DNA of 64,000 bases from Chrysomallon squamiferum (taxonomy: Eukaryota > Mollusca > Gastropoda > Neomphalida > Peltospiridae). A model generated the notes under the pieces. The model did not search any database. It had not been told where the DNA came from and worked only from the letters and a program-made list of their open reading frames with translations. Of this stretch, positions 52,760 through 63,437 are shown in pieces (position 1 is the first letter of the stretch; every line of letters starts with the position of its first letter). The DNA lies in contig CM022665.1 of NCBI GenBank assembly GCA_012295275.1, positions 14,663,976-14,727,975 of the forward strand, given 5' to 3'. The position numbers and the translations under genes were made by a program.

Positions 52760-52772
52760 AGGTCAAAGGTCA
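52760..52772 (+). promoter_or_regulatory. Perfect DR1 nuclear-receptor element
   Basis: AGGTCA-A-AGGTCA, two exact consensus half-sites in direct orientation with one-base spacing. In animals DR1 is bound by RXR homodimers, HNF4 and COUP-TF family receptors. It lies about 400 bases into the probable intron after the 34-nt exon, inside a GC-richer island. A single site can arise by chance, but an exact 13-mer is uncommon. Confidence 0.45.
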
Positions 52773-52960
52773 CACAACAGTCAAAGTGAATTGTGGGATA
52801 CTGTTCTGCTGTCAGGTGTTCTCTGCAAATTGGTATGGGGGGGGGCATAGATAAATACCTTAGAATGTAGAGATGGAGATGAGGAGGGAAGAACAACATT
52901 TAATAAAAACTTGTTAGATGATGGGGTGGGGGCAGATAAACAGGAGGGCTCTGCTGAAAT

Positions 52961-53045
52961 AGCAGATTTGGGGGGTAAAACAAATGACACAGCTTGTATG
53001 ACAGCAGACTTGGGAGGGAATAAAACAAATAACAGTGCATGCTGG
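52961..53045. repeat. Imperfect 42-bp tandem duplication
   Basis: AGCAGATTTGGGGGGTAAAA, then CAAATGACA, at 52961 is repeated as AGCAGACTTGGGAGGGAATA, then AAACAAATAACA, at 53003. The 42-bp period keeps the frame, and both strands are open here: Asp/Gly/Thr-rich on plus, and PPKSA-containing and Ser/Pro-rich on minus (52781-53059). On minus there is also an acceptor-like CACTATCCCAG near 53045 and a donor-like TCTAAG-GTATTT near 52860. I keep this as a duplication, not a gene. Confidence 0.6.
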
Positions 53046-53165
53046 GATAGTGATAGCACACAGTGGTGTAAAATGTGGCATCAAGGTGTGGTGTTCTGCA
53101 TGCAGTTCTGAAAATTTAAGCCAGTCAGAAACTTCCTTCTCTCAGACAGTCTGTCCTCTACTCAC

Positions 53166-53199
53166 CAAATTTAATACGTAAACAGCCAGAGCGCCCCGC
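53166..53199 (-). CDS. Candidate 34-nt microexon, unknown protein
   Basis: On the minus strand, GCTGTTTCTTTTGCAG precedes the exon and AAATTTG then GTGAGTAG follows. Both sites are near consensus, with a long pyrimidine tract at the acceptor. The 34-nt sequence is about half G+C with four CpGs, unlike its surroundings. Reading from the second base gives RGALAVYVLNL and ends on a codon boundary, which is the phase the 45161-45226 exon needs. The first frame (AGRSGCLRIKF) is also open but would put the next exon into a stop; the third frame contains a stop. Exons this short are easily missed by gene finders and often belong to neuronal splicing programmes, but that role is not shown here. Confidence 0.6.
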
Positions 53200-53890
53200 C
53201 TGCAAAAGAAACAGCAAAGAGCACGTTAGGCAGGCAAACAAAACTGAAAAGTATTTACTCACACATTTGTCACAACAAAACAGCTAAAAATGACCAATAC
53301 AGGAACTGCCATCACAAAAAAAAATAATAATAACAATGGGAACACATACAACAGTGATATTTGAACTGGTGACAGCTGACAGAAATATAAATATTTGACT
53401 TAGAGAAAATTAATGACATAACAAGGAATGACAAATGGTAAAGAAGAAAAAAAAAAAAAAAATTCAGAATCAAGGATTTGAAATTTGTTTAACTTTGTGA
53501 ACAAGATTTAAACAAGAATATTTACTGAAACTTGTTCTAGTGTATAGAGAAATATTTAAATTAAACATTGTTGAGAAATTTATATATAATCTGTTTTTAA
53601 TTAAACATGGTACATCCACGCTCCTGGACTGTAATTTGTGAACCCACAAAACAAATTTGAAACCGTTTGTTAAATACCAGTGTCAGGTATGCCCCTGTCA
53701 AGTATTTCAACATAGCTCAATTAACACAGCTAAATAAATATAATTTAGTTTTATTTTCAATCATTACAATTTACAGACATCCTTCTGACCTTGCAATTAA
53801 AACAAGTTAATCAAATCACATAATGGTAACTTTCAGTCTGCTTGTTTTTTTTAAACCTTACTTTTTAAAATAATTTTGTTTTAATAAATT

Positions 53891-53891
<1 letters not shown>

Positions 53892-53923
<32 letters not shown>

Positions 53924-53946
53924 TTTATGTTACATTACAACTAGTT

Positions 53947-53985
<39 letters not shown>
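53892..53985. repeat. Pair of (AC)n microsatellites
   Basis: Two tracts of about 15 and 18 AC units are separated by a 27-base AT-rich spacer. They may be one array split by insertion or two independent seeds. Confidence 0.92.
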
Positions 53986-53989
<4 letters not shown>

Positions 53990-54637
53990 TATTTCATGAG
54001 TTATAATTTTAATGACAAAACACATTTTTATAACATTAAAACAGTACACAATAAAACCTCCCATAAATAAAATGTTCTTTTTCATGCAATTAATGCATTA
54101 TCCTAAATATACTGTACAGGAAATGAGTCTAGTCACACACAGTTTTATAAGTTTCATAAGAACATGCCTATACCAGTAATGCTATACTAATGGCAGCGGC
54201 ATCATATATCAATGACTGATGATAAGTGGCAGTGGTATTATTTACTGACACGTCATCGATGACAGCATTATCCTAATCCTACATGTCACTTATAAAAAAC
54301 ACCTGTTGAAGTCAGGCACTGTGCCAAGCATTCTCACCCAGTTTCACCAGAACACAAAGTCACATAAGACTGGTTTGCTTAACACTGCTACAAAGTGTAA
54401 CATTTAACGATTTGCAGATGAGAGAATTTAACCTAGCCATAATGTAATGTAATGTGAACTAGTTCTAAAACAATTGTAAATTATATGTCTACATTAAAAT
54501 TACACTGCATTTTGTTATGATGTATGTTATTAATTATAAGATATGATATTTTTATAAAGTTAGTTTTATTGTTCCTTACACATATTTTTGTTTATTGTAT
54601 TTGTTGTTTATTTTGTTCTGGATTATTTTGAGTGCTT

Positions 54638-54709
54638 TGTTGTTGTTGTTGTTGTTGTTATGTTGTTGTTCTATGATATTTATTTTTATTTTTTATTTTG
54701 CATTATTAA

Positions 54710-54752
<43 letters not shown>
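54638..54752. repeat. Compound (TTG)n ... (ATT)n microsatellite
   Basis: About ten TTG units (54641-54670, one interruption), an AT-rich spacer, then about fourteen ATT units (54709-54752). Frames through it give poly-Val, poly-Leu and poly-Ile. Confidence 0.93.
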
Positions 54753-54753
<1 letters not shown>

Positions 54754-55297
54754 TGTGGTGCTGGTTGGGGTATTGAAATCAATTATTTATTAAATGACAT
54801 ATATTCACCCTTCTAGGCTATCCTTTCATTTCTTAAGTATATACAGATGCATATATATATATATATATATCTTTATGCATACAGACTGACTGACACACAA
54901 ACAGCACACATATACACATATACACTGACACATACACATATACTGATACAAGCACAACTGAATTTAATCACAAGCAAAACCAAATGCCAGACCAAAAATT
55001 TTAAAAAATGTCTTAAAATATTTAAAAATATATAATAATTATAATAAATAAATAAATAACAGTGAATAATAATAATAATAATCTTTTTTCCTACTTCAAA
55101 AACATTTTTAAAATAATAATAATAATAATAATAAAAGTGGTATTTTAATACACAGTGAAATGCTTCCAACCCACGTCCAACTGCTATCCTCCCATTACAA
55201 AAATGCTTGCAAACAATGCCCCAGCATTACCACAGTAAAGGTGTTTTTATCCTATCTTGTTACCTAGCTAATCACACAGTGGAAAGTCATACCTCAG

Positions 55298-55438
55298 CTG
55301 AACTGGGTCGTGAATTTCAGAACAGGGCATTGTCGTGGATCCAGAATCATGGGCAACAGATACCCGAGAGTCAAGAAGAAGAATACACACACTGTGACCT
55401 CACCATTGTCGCTGGGTTACGTCAGGTGTTGGGAACAG
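55298..55438 (+). CDS. Weak candidate internal exon, unknown protein
   Basis: A GC-richer island (about 47 %) with one frame open for 80 codons. Bounded by ACCTCAG (weak acceptor) and GGAACAG then GTAAAA (reasonable donor), the middle would encode ELGREFQNRALSWIQNHGQQ, then IPESQEEEYTHCDLTIVAGL and RQVLGTG. Composition is protein-like, with a Glu-rich turn. Arguments against: the acceptor lacks a pyrimidine tract, no neighbouring plus-strand exon is visible, and the region would be the opposite strand to the gene at 45-53 kb. A conserved non-coding element or an old retrocopy would also fit. Confidence 0.2.
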
Positions 55439-56975
55439 GTAAAAGGTGAATCTACAGTGACTCTCGGAACAAAGAAAGGCTAATCCTTTGTGGCAGTTAA
55501 ATTGAAGGGTTTCCAGTTACTTCACGCCACCCACCCCACCCCGTTCTGTGCACAAACAACACTAATATGATACACTCTAGTTGTCTTCTTTTTTCTACCA
55601 GTATCATACACTGATACTGACTGAAAACACTGTATAGCTGAAGTTTTAAAACATTGATTCCATTAAGCTTAGGAAACTAATCTTTCAAAATCTGCAGTTT
55701 CAGTTTTTGAACAAGAAAGGAAGGAAATGCATTATTTAACTCAATACATTTTATCTATGGTTACACAGTGTCACATTTAAGGTTAGAAAGAAAAAAAATG
55801 GAAATCATCATGGATTCCTATTTTACAATCAACAGCTAGGGATCTTTTAAATGCACAATTTCCACACAGACAAGATAGTACATCTGACAATCTTTGTTAC
55901 ACCAAGGAAAGCGTAATTATGTCTCAGGGGCTGAGTATTTCAATAATTAGTTTAAGTTGCATTAATCTTAGGCAGTTTGTCGTTCAAAATATCACTAGTT
56001 TCATAAAGATAATATTATTTGGATCATTTAGATACATATGAATGCTGAATGCTGTAGTAGGTGCTCTCATAAGAACTGATCATTATGCCTCAAGTGAAAG
56101 CTCTACAAGTAAACTACAGTTCTTAGCAGGTAACTCAAGAATGAATGAATGTTTGAATAAGATGTTTAACACTGACAGTTATTAGTGTCAAGTTTATAAT
56201 TTTCTATTTAATGAAGATATGAAAGAAAAACATTGCTGCCAGCCTGCTGCCAGCCTGCTGCCACTCCAGGCTAAATTTTAATCGAATAGCAGCAATAGAT
56301 CTTTTCTATTAGACAGAAAAATTACACACTACAGATTTTGATCAAAATTGCATTGGTAACTTACTAACTAATTTGAAAGGAAAACAGTCTAAAAGGTGCA
56401 TCAAGGACACTAGACCCTGTGACCAAACAAACCTCAGGGTAAAGGTTAATTAATTATCACTTTAGAGTCTAGGGGTTGAATCATATGGATCTCATTACTG
56501 AAAGCACTTAGTTTCTGACATGATTACCTCAAAATTAATTCAAACTGACATCAGTTATAAATGTTAACTTAGAAATATTTACTACCTGTGAGCACAGGTG
56601 TAGATAAAAAATTAAAATAATAATAAAATCCATTTACACTGACAAACAGTAACAAATAAGTATGAATTCTGTTAAAAGCAAATGATGAAAGAACTGAAAG
56701 CCAGTATGTAGGCCTATGTCGGGGTATGGTACAAATGGCACCATGTGTGTATATGTATGTGTATATGTGTATATTAAACTCTGATATAATACTTATGCTT
56801 TGTTAAGCAAAACCATGTGGCTGATAACTATATTTTTAAAAGTACTTTTAATTTTTTTTTACAACCATATAGTCACTTAGGTGTGTTTGTGTGTATGACT
56901 CTGTGAGTGTGCTTATACATATTTATATGTATGTGGGTGTGTATGTGAATGTGTAGGTGTATACATCTATGTATC
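55439..56975. other. Non-coding DNA, moderately complex
   Basis: Sequence between 55440 and 56560 has fewer simple repeats than most of the window but no splice pairs. It contains the GCTGCCAGCCT triplet listed separately and (GT)-rich DNA at 56743-56772 and 56879-56962. Confidence 0.5.
56235..56267. repeat. 11-bp minisatellite, three copies
   Basis: GCTGCCAGCCT occurs twice, then GCTGCCACTCC. It is markedly GC-rich compared with the flanks. Confidence 0.9.
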
Positions 56976-57150
56976 TTAAATTATTTAAAGACAGCAATAA
57001 CTTAATATAGAATCATAATTACATGTACTGTAAAATCATTTATTATATATTTCTATATGATGCAAAACATATGATAATAATGCTGGAAAAAAATACATTT
57101 TTAAATATGAAGACGCTTTTCTCTAAAAACTTGTAAACCCTGAGCCATAA
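56976..57150. repeat. Dispersed repeat, copy A (about 175 bp)
   Basis: Matches 58294-58475 along its length at an offset of about 1,320 bases. Shared words include GCAATAA, ACATATGATAA, AAATACATTT and AAAC.CTGAGC. Ends coincide with unrelated GT-rich and AGT-rich flanks, as expected for fragments of an interspersed element rather than a large duplication. Confidence 0.75.
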
Positions 57151-57179
57151 GACAATTTCCCTGTCACAATTGTAACATC

Positions 57180-57330
57180 ATAAATTGGAGCCACAAGGGT
57201 CGCTAAATATAGAGCTTGGTTTATTTACTCTGCCCGCCCTCAGCCCTCACATATATACAGAAGCTTAACTCTGTTTGTTTCTCATAAATATGTTTTGCTC
57301 CGCCCAGCAAATAGACATCAGATTTGCAGC
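57180..57330. promoter_or_regulatory. Compact motif cluster: MEF2, forkhead and GC-box-like
   Basis: CTAAATATAG (57203-57212) fits the MEF2 consensus CTA(A/T)4TAG exactly. TTTATTTAC (57220-57228) is the reverse complement of the forkhead consensus GTAAATAAA. GCCCGCCCTCAGCCCTC follows at 57232, and GCTCCGCCCAGC at 57299. Such GC-rich boxes are rare in this window. This suggests an enhancer or a cryptic promoter; no transcript evidence is available. Confidence 0.35.
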
Positions 57331-58194
57331 AAACACCCACATTCACATGAAAGTGAAAATATTTTAAATGTTTATAACCAGCCCTGTGGTTTAAACTGTG
57401 TTTATAAAATAGTTGTACAAAGTTTGATTCTCAAAGCCTTTTGTGAATGTTTGATTGGTGTCTAATTCACACAATGGTGATGCAGCTGGTGGTAGAAAAT
57501 TCAGTTATAACATTAAATAATAATAATAATAATATTAATAATAATACCAAAATGGCATGAACCATTTGTGCATTATTAAAGGTAAAGTATTTGCTGTTAT
57601 TGTTATGTTCACAGAAACAGTTCTAATACAAACAGATGTAAATGACTGTATTTTAGCCATAACACAACAAAATGTATAGACTGCATTTAACCATAACACA
57701 ACAGAATTAAAATATTCTACATAGCCTGAAGGTGAAATATAAAAGTGGTAATTACAGGAAACCTTGACAATTTATGCTCATAATTAGATGTACACAATGC
57801 CAGACCAAACTTTTCATCAAAACTGCTGATACATGGAGTGTATCTGTAATAGACTGTTTATACAAAGTCTCAGTGAGTTTTTAAAAGCTTTCTTCTTTTC
57901 ATATAAAAATTAATTTGACTGTCACAAGATAATGGATTAAAAAATGAGCCTATTTGAAAACTGTGCTTTATAAAGCTGCCAAAATATAATGTGTTTATCC
58001 CATATTATCAAAATGAACAGACAAACAGATGAATCTGTTCATAAAATGATAACTGAAAGGGCAATACCAAAAAACAGTAATGAGATTTACATTATCTCTT
58101 TATCCCTTCTTTATAAAGCAAGAAATATATAATAATAAATTGCCTCCAGGCATTTTCTTGTTTACGTTTGGTTTACATAAGATGCAAGCTGTTG

Positions 58195-58685
58195 TGTGAC
58201 TGTAGCAGTGGTGCTGCTGGTTGTAATGACAGTGGTAATAGTAGTTATAGTAGTAGTAGCAGCAGTGTTGATAGTAGTAGCAGTAGAAATATGTTTTAAA
58301 ATATTTAATGGCGGCAATAAATTAATACAGAATTATTATCAAATTCCTACTGAAATAATTATTTAAGTATTCCTATAATTATGATGTAAGACATATGATA
58401 ACAAAGCTAGAAATAATACATTTCAAAATATGAAAACTTCTTTCTCTCACAATTTGCAAACACTGAGCTGTAATAGTATACAGTAGTAGTAGTTTAGTAT
58501 TATGACTGTAGCGGTGGTGATGTTGGTGATAGTAGTGATAACAGTAATAGCAGTAATAGAAATAGTGCTAGTATCAGTAGTACGATAGTAGTAGTAGTTA
58601 TAACAGTAGTAACAGCATTAGCTGAGTAATGGTAGTATCAGTAATAGTTGAGTGCCAGTGGTGGTAGTAGCAGTAGCAGTAGTAG
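58195..58685. repeat. Degenerate (AGT/AGC)n trinucleotide clusters
   Basis: Two clusters of imperfect GTAGTAGCAGTAG and GGTGATGTTGGTGATAGTAG repeats, at about 58199-58290 and 58476-58685, flank dispersed-repeat copy B. The units drift between AGT, AGC, GGT and GAT, indicating an old array. Confidence 0.8.
58294..58475. repeat. Dispersed repeat, copy B (about 180 bp)
   Basis: Second copy of the element at 56976-57150, with substitutions and a few indels (TTTAATGGCGGCAATAAATT at the 5' end, AAACACTGAGCTGTAATA at the 3' end). It sits inside the trinucleotide cluster. Confidence 0.75.
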
Positions 58686-59532
58686 GAAATGCCATACAGT
58701 TTAAATCAGAAGATATGTTTATATATGTATTTTAATTGTGAATTGTTATAATAACAGAAATTAAACAAATGTTGGTGTTTTTTTTTAAAAATGTATTATA
58801 TTAATTTAGAGACCCAGACAACATGAAACAGCCCACACCTACCTACTGTACAAAAAAAAACCAAATAACAAATGTCTACATTATCTTCAACTCATAGTAA
58901 TAAAACCCAAGACACAGCCCAGTTCAACATTAATCAGCAGAATCCAGGAACAAGAATTGATTTATTAATGAAAGCTGGCATGGCTAAATGCACAAAGCAC
59001 AATTAAAATTGTTATTATCCAGGTGATTGAAACAGTAGTGTGCAATAAATACATTAGGTAACACATGCTGTAAAAGATTCCATGTGTGTCAATGATATCA
59101 CACCTGTATGAGAACATTTAGAGTGTGTTTTCAATTATCTCAATGTATATTTGTTTGTTTACTGTTGTTTTGTGGTGTTTTCTCTTTTTGTAATTGAATT
59201 GTTTTAAATTTGTATTATTCACTGTAGTATCACGTGTCTTTTTAATAATGCACCTTCATAATACACATGTTAAGTTTATGAACAAACACACATACGTATT
59301 GCTTGGTTTTTTCTGACATTCTCTTCTCCTCTTTGAAAATATGTTTATACACACCAGTTTCTAAATGCAAACATAAACAACCACATACAGCTCAATATTT
59401 ACATGTCATGTAGTCATGTTTACCAACAACTTACATTCTACTGATTCAAACAATGTACAATTACTGAATAAATATATCTGAATACAAACACAAATAAATC
59501 TTCTACTGCATATCCAAGTATGCATGAATATG

Positions 59533-59569
<37 letters not shown>

Positions 59570-61768
59570 AGACACAGACATACACATGATTATAATTTCT
59601 GCATATAAACACAAACATGACCAACTATAGCACATACTGCAAGCAATTCAGCCAAACGGCATAAGGAAATTTATATTTATTTTAAAATGCTAACAACTGA
59701 AAAAAATCGGAGTGAGACATAAAAACATGTCAGTTTTTATCAGAATGACTAGTGGCAGGTATTCTCCTATCTCGCAGCTGAGCAGGAGTCGGACTGGAGC
59801 AAATAAATCAGATTTCACATGCTGCCTCTACAGCTGATTTTGATCAACATCATTCTGCCCACCACTGCTGCTGCAGCAACAGACTACCAGGACAAAAAGT
59901 CTGTGATGCCTACTAGACCAATGTATCCTAGTAACAACTGCCAATTTAATTGGTAGTGTACACAAACACACACAAAAAAGCACCAAGTGATTTATATTTG
60001 TGTTAATGTGATTACTTTCCATTCTGGCATCTGTACACCTTTCAGATGTAACTGGTAGTAGGATAAAACAAAACTGGCATTTCCTAACAGATTGTGTGGT
60101 ATAACTATTTTTTAATTTTTTATTTCCCCTTTAAAAATCTTCAGAGATAAACTATTCATATTACATGATAATATATGTAACTGCCATGATAAATAAATAT
60201 ACTGTTTGTAAAGTTAATTTCAAGGTGAACATGTACCTGCAATTTTAAACAAACTATCTACATTCCTTTGGTATCTAACTGGGAGTGTATTTGAACTTTA
60301 AGACAATTTTTTTCTAATCATAAAGTACAACAAAATAACAAATGCTAAAAAAGAAAACATGGTGGCTAACATTTTCTATTCTTTTTTGCTGATTTCGTAA
60401 CATCACATACAGAAATGCTTTTTGAAAACCTGTCCTTCTTTGGCAATGATTTAATTACAGTTTCACTGAGTAGTTTATAAGCAATATTTTTATAACCTGT
60501 TACGTTTTGGAAGGTTTTTTGGAGAGGGGACATTTTACTCTCTTTTTTTTTGTTTTATGAAGGATAGCTTTTTAAAACATCTGAACATAAAAGTAAAAAA
60601 GTAAAAATGCTATCTTTATATTTTTCCCCATGCTTGTCAAAGTGCTTTCATACTTTATTATTAACAAAGGCCGATTTTTATAATTTACATACCAATCATG
60701 TTATCATATAAAACATAGTTAAGCTATTTGTTTGCATAACTACAGTTTTACTTTAGAACATTTATAACTGATTATTTCTAGGTATTCTTTATCATTTTCT
60801 ATATCATAACAATTCTACTGAAAAATAAGGTTGGATATATATCATTTATAATTATATAATTAAATTAGTTTTGTAATACCTTATGTGTATTTTATTACTT
60901 CTTCCCAGAAACATTTCTGTATATAAATAAACAAATAATTCATTTGGTGGAGTAGTTATAAAATATTGGCTTAATAACATGTTTAATACTGCATTGTCTT
61001 TAGACTATGGATTATTTTATCTTTATCATTTAAAATTACCTTTTCAGAAAATAATGTCATATATGATATTTTATAAAATAATTATTAAATAGATTAATTA
61101 TCAAATTCATGAGAAAAATAATTAAACTTACTAGCAAAAAAAATATATTTCAGGAAATAACAGTCAATTTCAATTAGAAACAAAACAAGCAAAACTGCAA
61201 GTAATCCTAAAGAAAAAAAAACATATTTAAAAAAGTTGATAATATGTAATAAAACTAATATTGATTTTCCACATTTATACAACACAAGATCAGATCAGCA
61301 ACAATTTCACAACATACAGCTTACTTAGTAACTATTAAATACACAAAACATTTGCATATTTGAACTAATACAGACCCCTCCCACCACCAAAACAAAGAAG
61401 AAATGTTAAGTCCAGTGCAAGAACAGAAAAGTGGAAACTAGAAGATGGACATTTATGTAGATATTGTACAAAAATGAAATTCAAAATGTCAGCTGCAAAC
61501 GTGAACGATTTGAAATAATTACATAGCATAGGACTTTTGTTGTTATTATTATTATTTTTTTTATTACTATTATTTTTTTTATTTTTTTTTTTTTAAATTA
61601 TATTATCAAAATGTGAAGGTAAATTTGTAGAAAGCAAAGAACATTGAGTATTGAAGAGTAATTTTAAAACTAAATAAGATTTTCAGAGTATGCAAATGAT
61701 CAAGACATTTTTAATTTAAATGTGCATTTAACAGTATAAGATCTATAATTATTTTACTTTTATTTCAG
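58686..61768. other. AT-rich non-coding DNA
   Basis: Contains (AC)n at 59534-59564 and T-rich slippage at 61548-61595. A short complex segment at 59750-59960 contains a 45-codon plus-strand frame (59819-59956) with a hydrophobic start. Otherwise no gene signals. Confidence 0.6.
59534..59564. repeat. (AC)n microsatellite
   Basis: About 15 AC units with an imperfect CACTCACACAGACACAGACA tail. Confidence 0.95.
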
Positions 61769-62048
61769 ACTACTAAACCACAGGGTTTTAAAAAAGGTAA
61801 AAAAGCTAAGCAAGTTAATAAAGCATTTTCAAAAATGCTGTTTAATTCACATCTACAAAAAGCAAAAAGCATTTCTATTAAAGAAAACAAATTAAAATTT
61901 AAAACATTATATACAAAAGAACTGCAATAATTTTAACTTACTTTTAATTTTTTTTTTTTTTTTTTTTTACATTATTATTCTTATTATTATTTTCTTTCAT
62001 TTGTGTTTGGCTTTTTTAGTTTTTCCTCTTTTTCCCCTTTTTTTTCAG

Positions 62049-62197
62049 TGAAGGGTCACTTTATTTTTTCTCTGGGGCAACTTCCCAGCATTCCCTTTCC
62101 ATATGTCGTAATAAGAGGTCATTTAATATCAACATGTGAAAAGATAATTATGGAACTTTCTAACCTAGGCTGGATTAAAGAAATATCAAGAAAGCAG
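62049..62197 (+). CDS. Weak candidate internal exon, unknown protein
   Basis: The acceptor is TTTTTTTTCAG at 62048 after a long pyrimidine tract. The donor is AAAGCAG then GTTGTT, which is weak. After two bases the frame is open for 49 codons and ends on a codon boundary: KGHFIFSLGQLPSIPFPYVV, then IRGHLISTCEKIIMELSNLG, then WIKEISRKQ. The ending phase is exactly that needed by the candidate terminal exon at 63438. A possible first exon lies at 61769 (acceptor TTTATTTCAG). No family was recognised. Open runs of this length do occur by chance here, so the case rests on the splice phase alone. Confidence 0.18.
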
Positions 62198-63437
62198 GTT
62201 GTTTTTATTTTTAACTTTAATATATGTGGTACATTTAGATAAAGTAAGTTCCATATGTGCATGTACATGCAGTTGGTGATAAACACAATTCTACAAAACA
62301 ACACAGATGCTGCTGACAACACTGAACATATGTATTTACATGCTGGCTGTTAACACCTCTTTTTATTTTTTAAACAAAGAATACTTTAATTTAATCATTA
62401 TTATATATGTTAGATGATATTTGTATTTTTATTTTTTTTATTATGACCCTCAAAATAATCTATATTAATTAAAACTGTTGATATTTCTTGCAATTAATAG
62501 TTTAATTTTATAGACAAACTTTTTTTAAAGTTATATTTTAAAGTATTAACTTACTTTTACACTTGTATCATTTTATTAATCATGGTTTATGCATCTGTAT
62601 TTTGAACTTACTCATTTATATTTTAATTTAAAAATAATTTAATTTTGTTTAAATCCTAATGTATATACATGATGAAACTACCAGTTTATTTCTACATTTT
62701 AAAAAATAAATTTTATATAAACTGCAGTTGTGTTTTGTATATATTATTTTAACTTAATATAAGACTAAAAAAATTATAGGTCAGTCATAATTTTTTTATC
62801 TTTAAAGTTACAGTTTCCAGAAATATTCACTCTCCTTTTATTAAGTCATGATAATTTCAGCAAGGAAAAGTTACATCTGGAAAAAATCACTCTAAGAATT
62901 TGTTTTAAATGATAAGAAATGTACTAGATCTTAAAATGTTACATTCAGTGATGATGAATATCCTGACAAGTAAAAATGGTGCAATAAATTTAACAAAAGC
63001 TTTAAATTATACCAGATATATGGAATCATATGGATACTTTGAAATAAATATTAAATAAATTACATAAATATGAAAATATCTAGATAATATTCAACTTCAA
63101 ACAAGGACATTTTTTTTATTTATGAAATGAACTTTTATGGGTCAGTTTTGTATTGAAAATTTTAGATCATATAAATAAATGCTTAGCTCTTTCTTGCAAA
63201 ACATATCAATACATTCATTATATACTGAGCAACATTTATGAATAAATAAATAAATAAATAAATAAAAATAATTCAAGAACAATCTTTTTCACTATTTGAA
63301 AATTTATGAAACGCTTTAGATTTATCATGACTTATACCAATAAGTATCAAATTTAAAAAAAAAATTAAAAATTTCTATGAAGTAGATTCTGCTTGGTGAT
63401 ATTACATTCAGTTTCTGAGGCCAGTTCACTTTTGCAG
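62198..63437. other. AT-rich DNA, probable intron if the flanking exons are real
   Basis: Very AT-rich with few complex segments, an (AAAT)n tract at 63241-63268 and no other feature. Confidence 0.5.

Larger units (their letters stand above)
45227..53165 (-). other. Probable intron (about 7.9 kb) between two minus-strand exons
   Basis: Bounded by the donor at 53161-53165 (GTGAG on the minus strand) and the acceptor at 45227-45236. It holds homopolymers (45331-45363, 48043-48064, 48500-48525), an AT tract at 48110-48124, SINE fragments, a pyrimidine-rich zone at 50110-50400 where three overlapping frames appear by chance, a G run near 49090-49099 and a GC-richer segment at 52440-53110. 47260-47370 is moderately complex (CTGTCAATC near 47274). 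Additional exons cannot be excluded. Confidence 0.55.
53200..55297. other. Non-coding DNA rich in microsatellites
   Basis: Two (AC)n arrays (53892-53921 and 53949-53985) and compound (TTG)n-(ATT)n (54638-54752) are listed separately. An (AT)n tract lies at 54850-54870 and (AAT)n at 55066-55081 and 55114-55133. It is upstream (minus sense) of the microexon, so it is probably another intron. No further exon was found. Confidence 0.6.

Noticed and set aside
61379-61526. About 49 open plus-strand codons containing a Cys-x-x-Cys pair
   Set aside because: Opened by A-rich DNA, weak acceptor (AAGTCCAG), no donor and no link in phase to neighbours.
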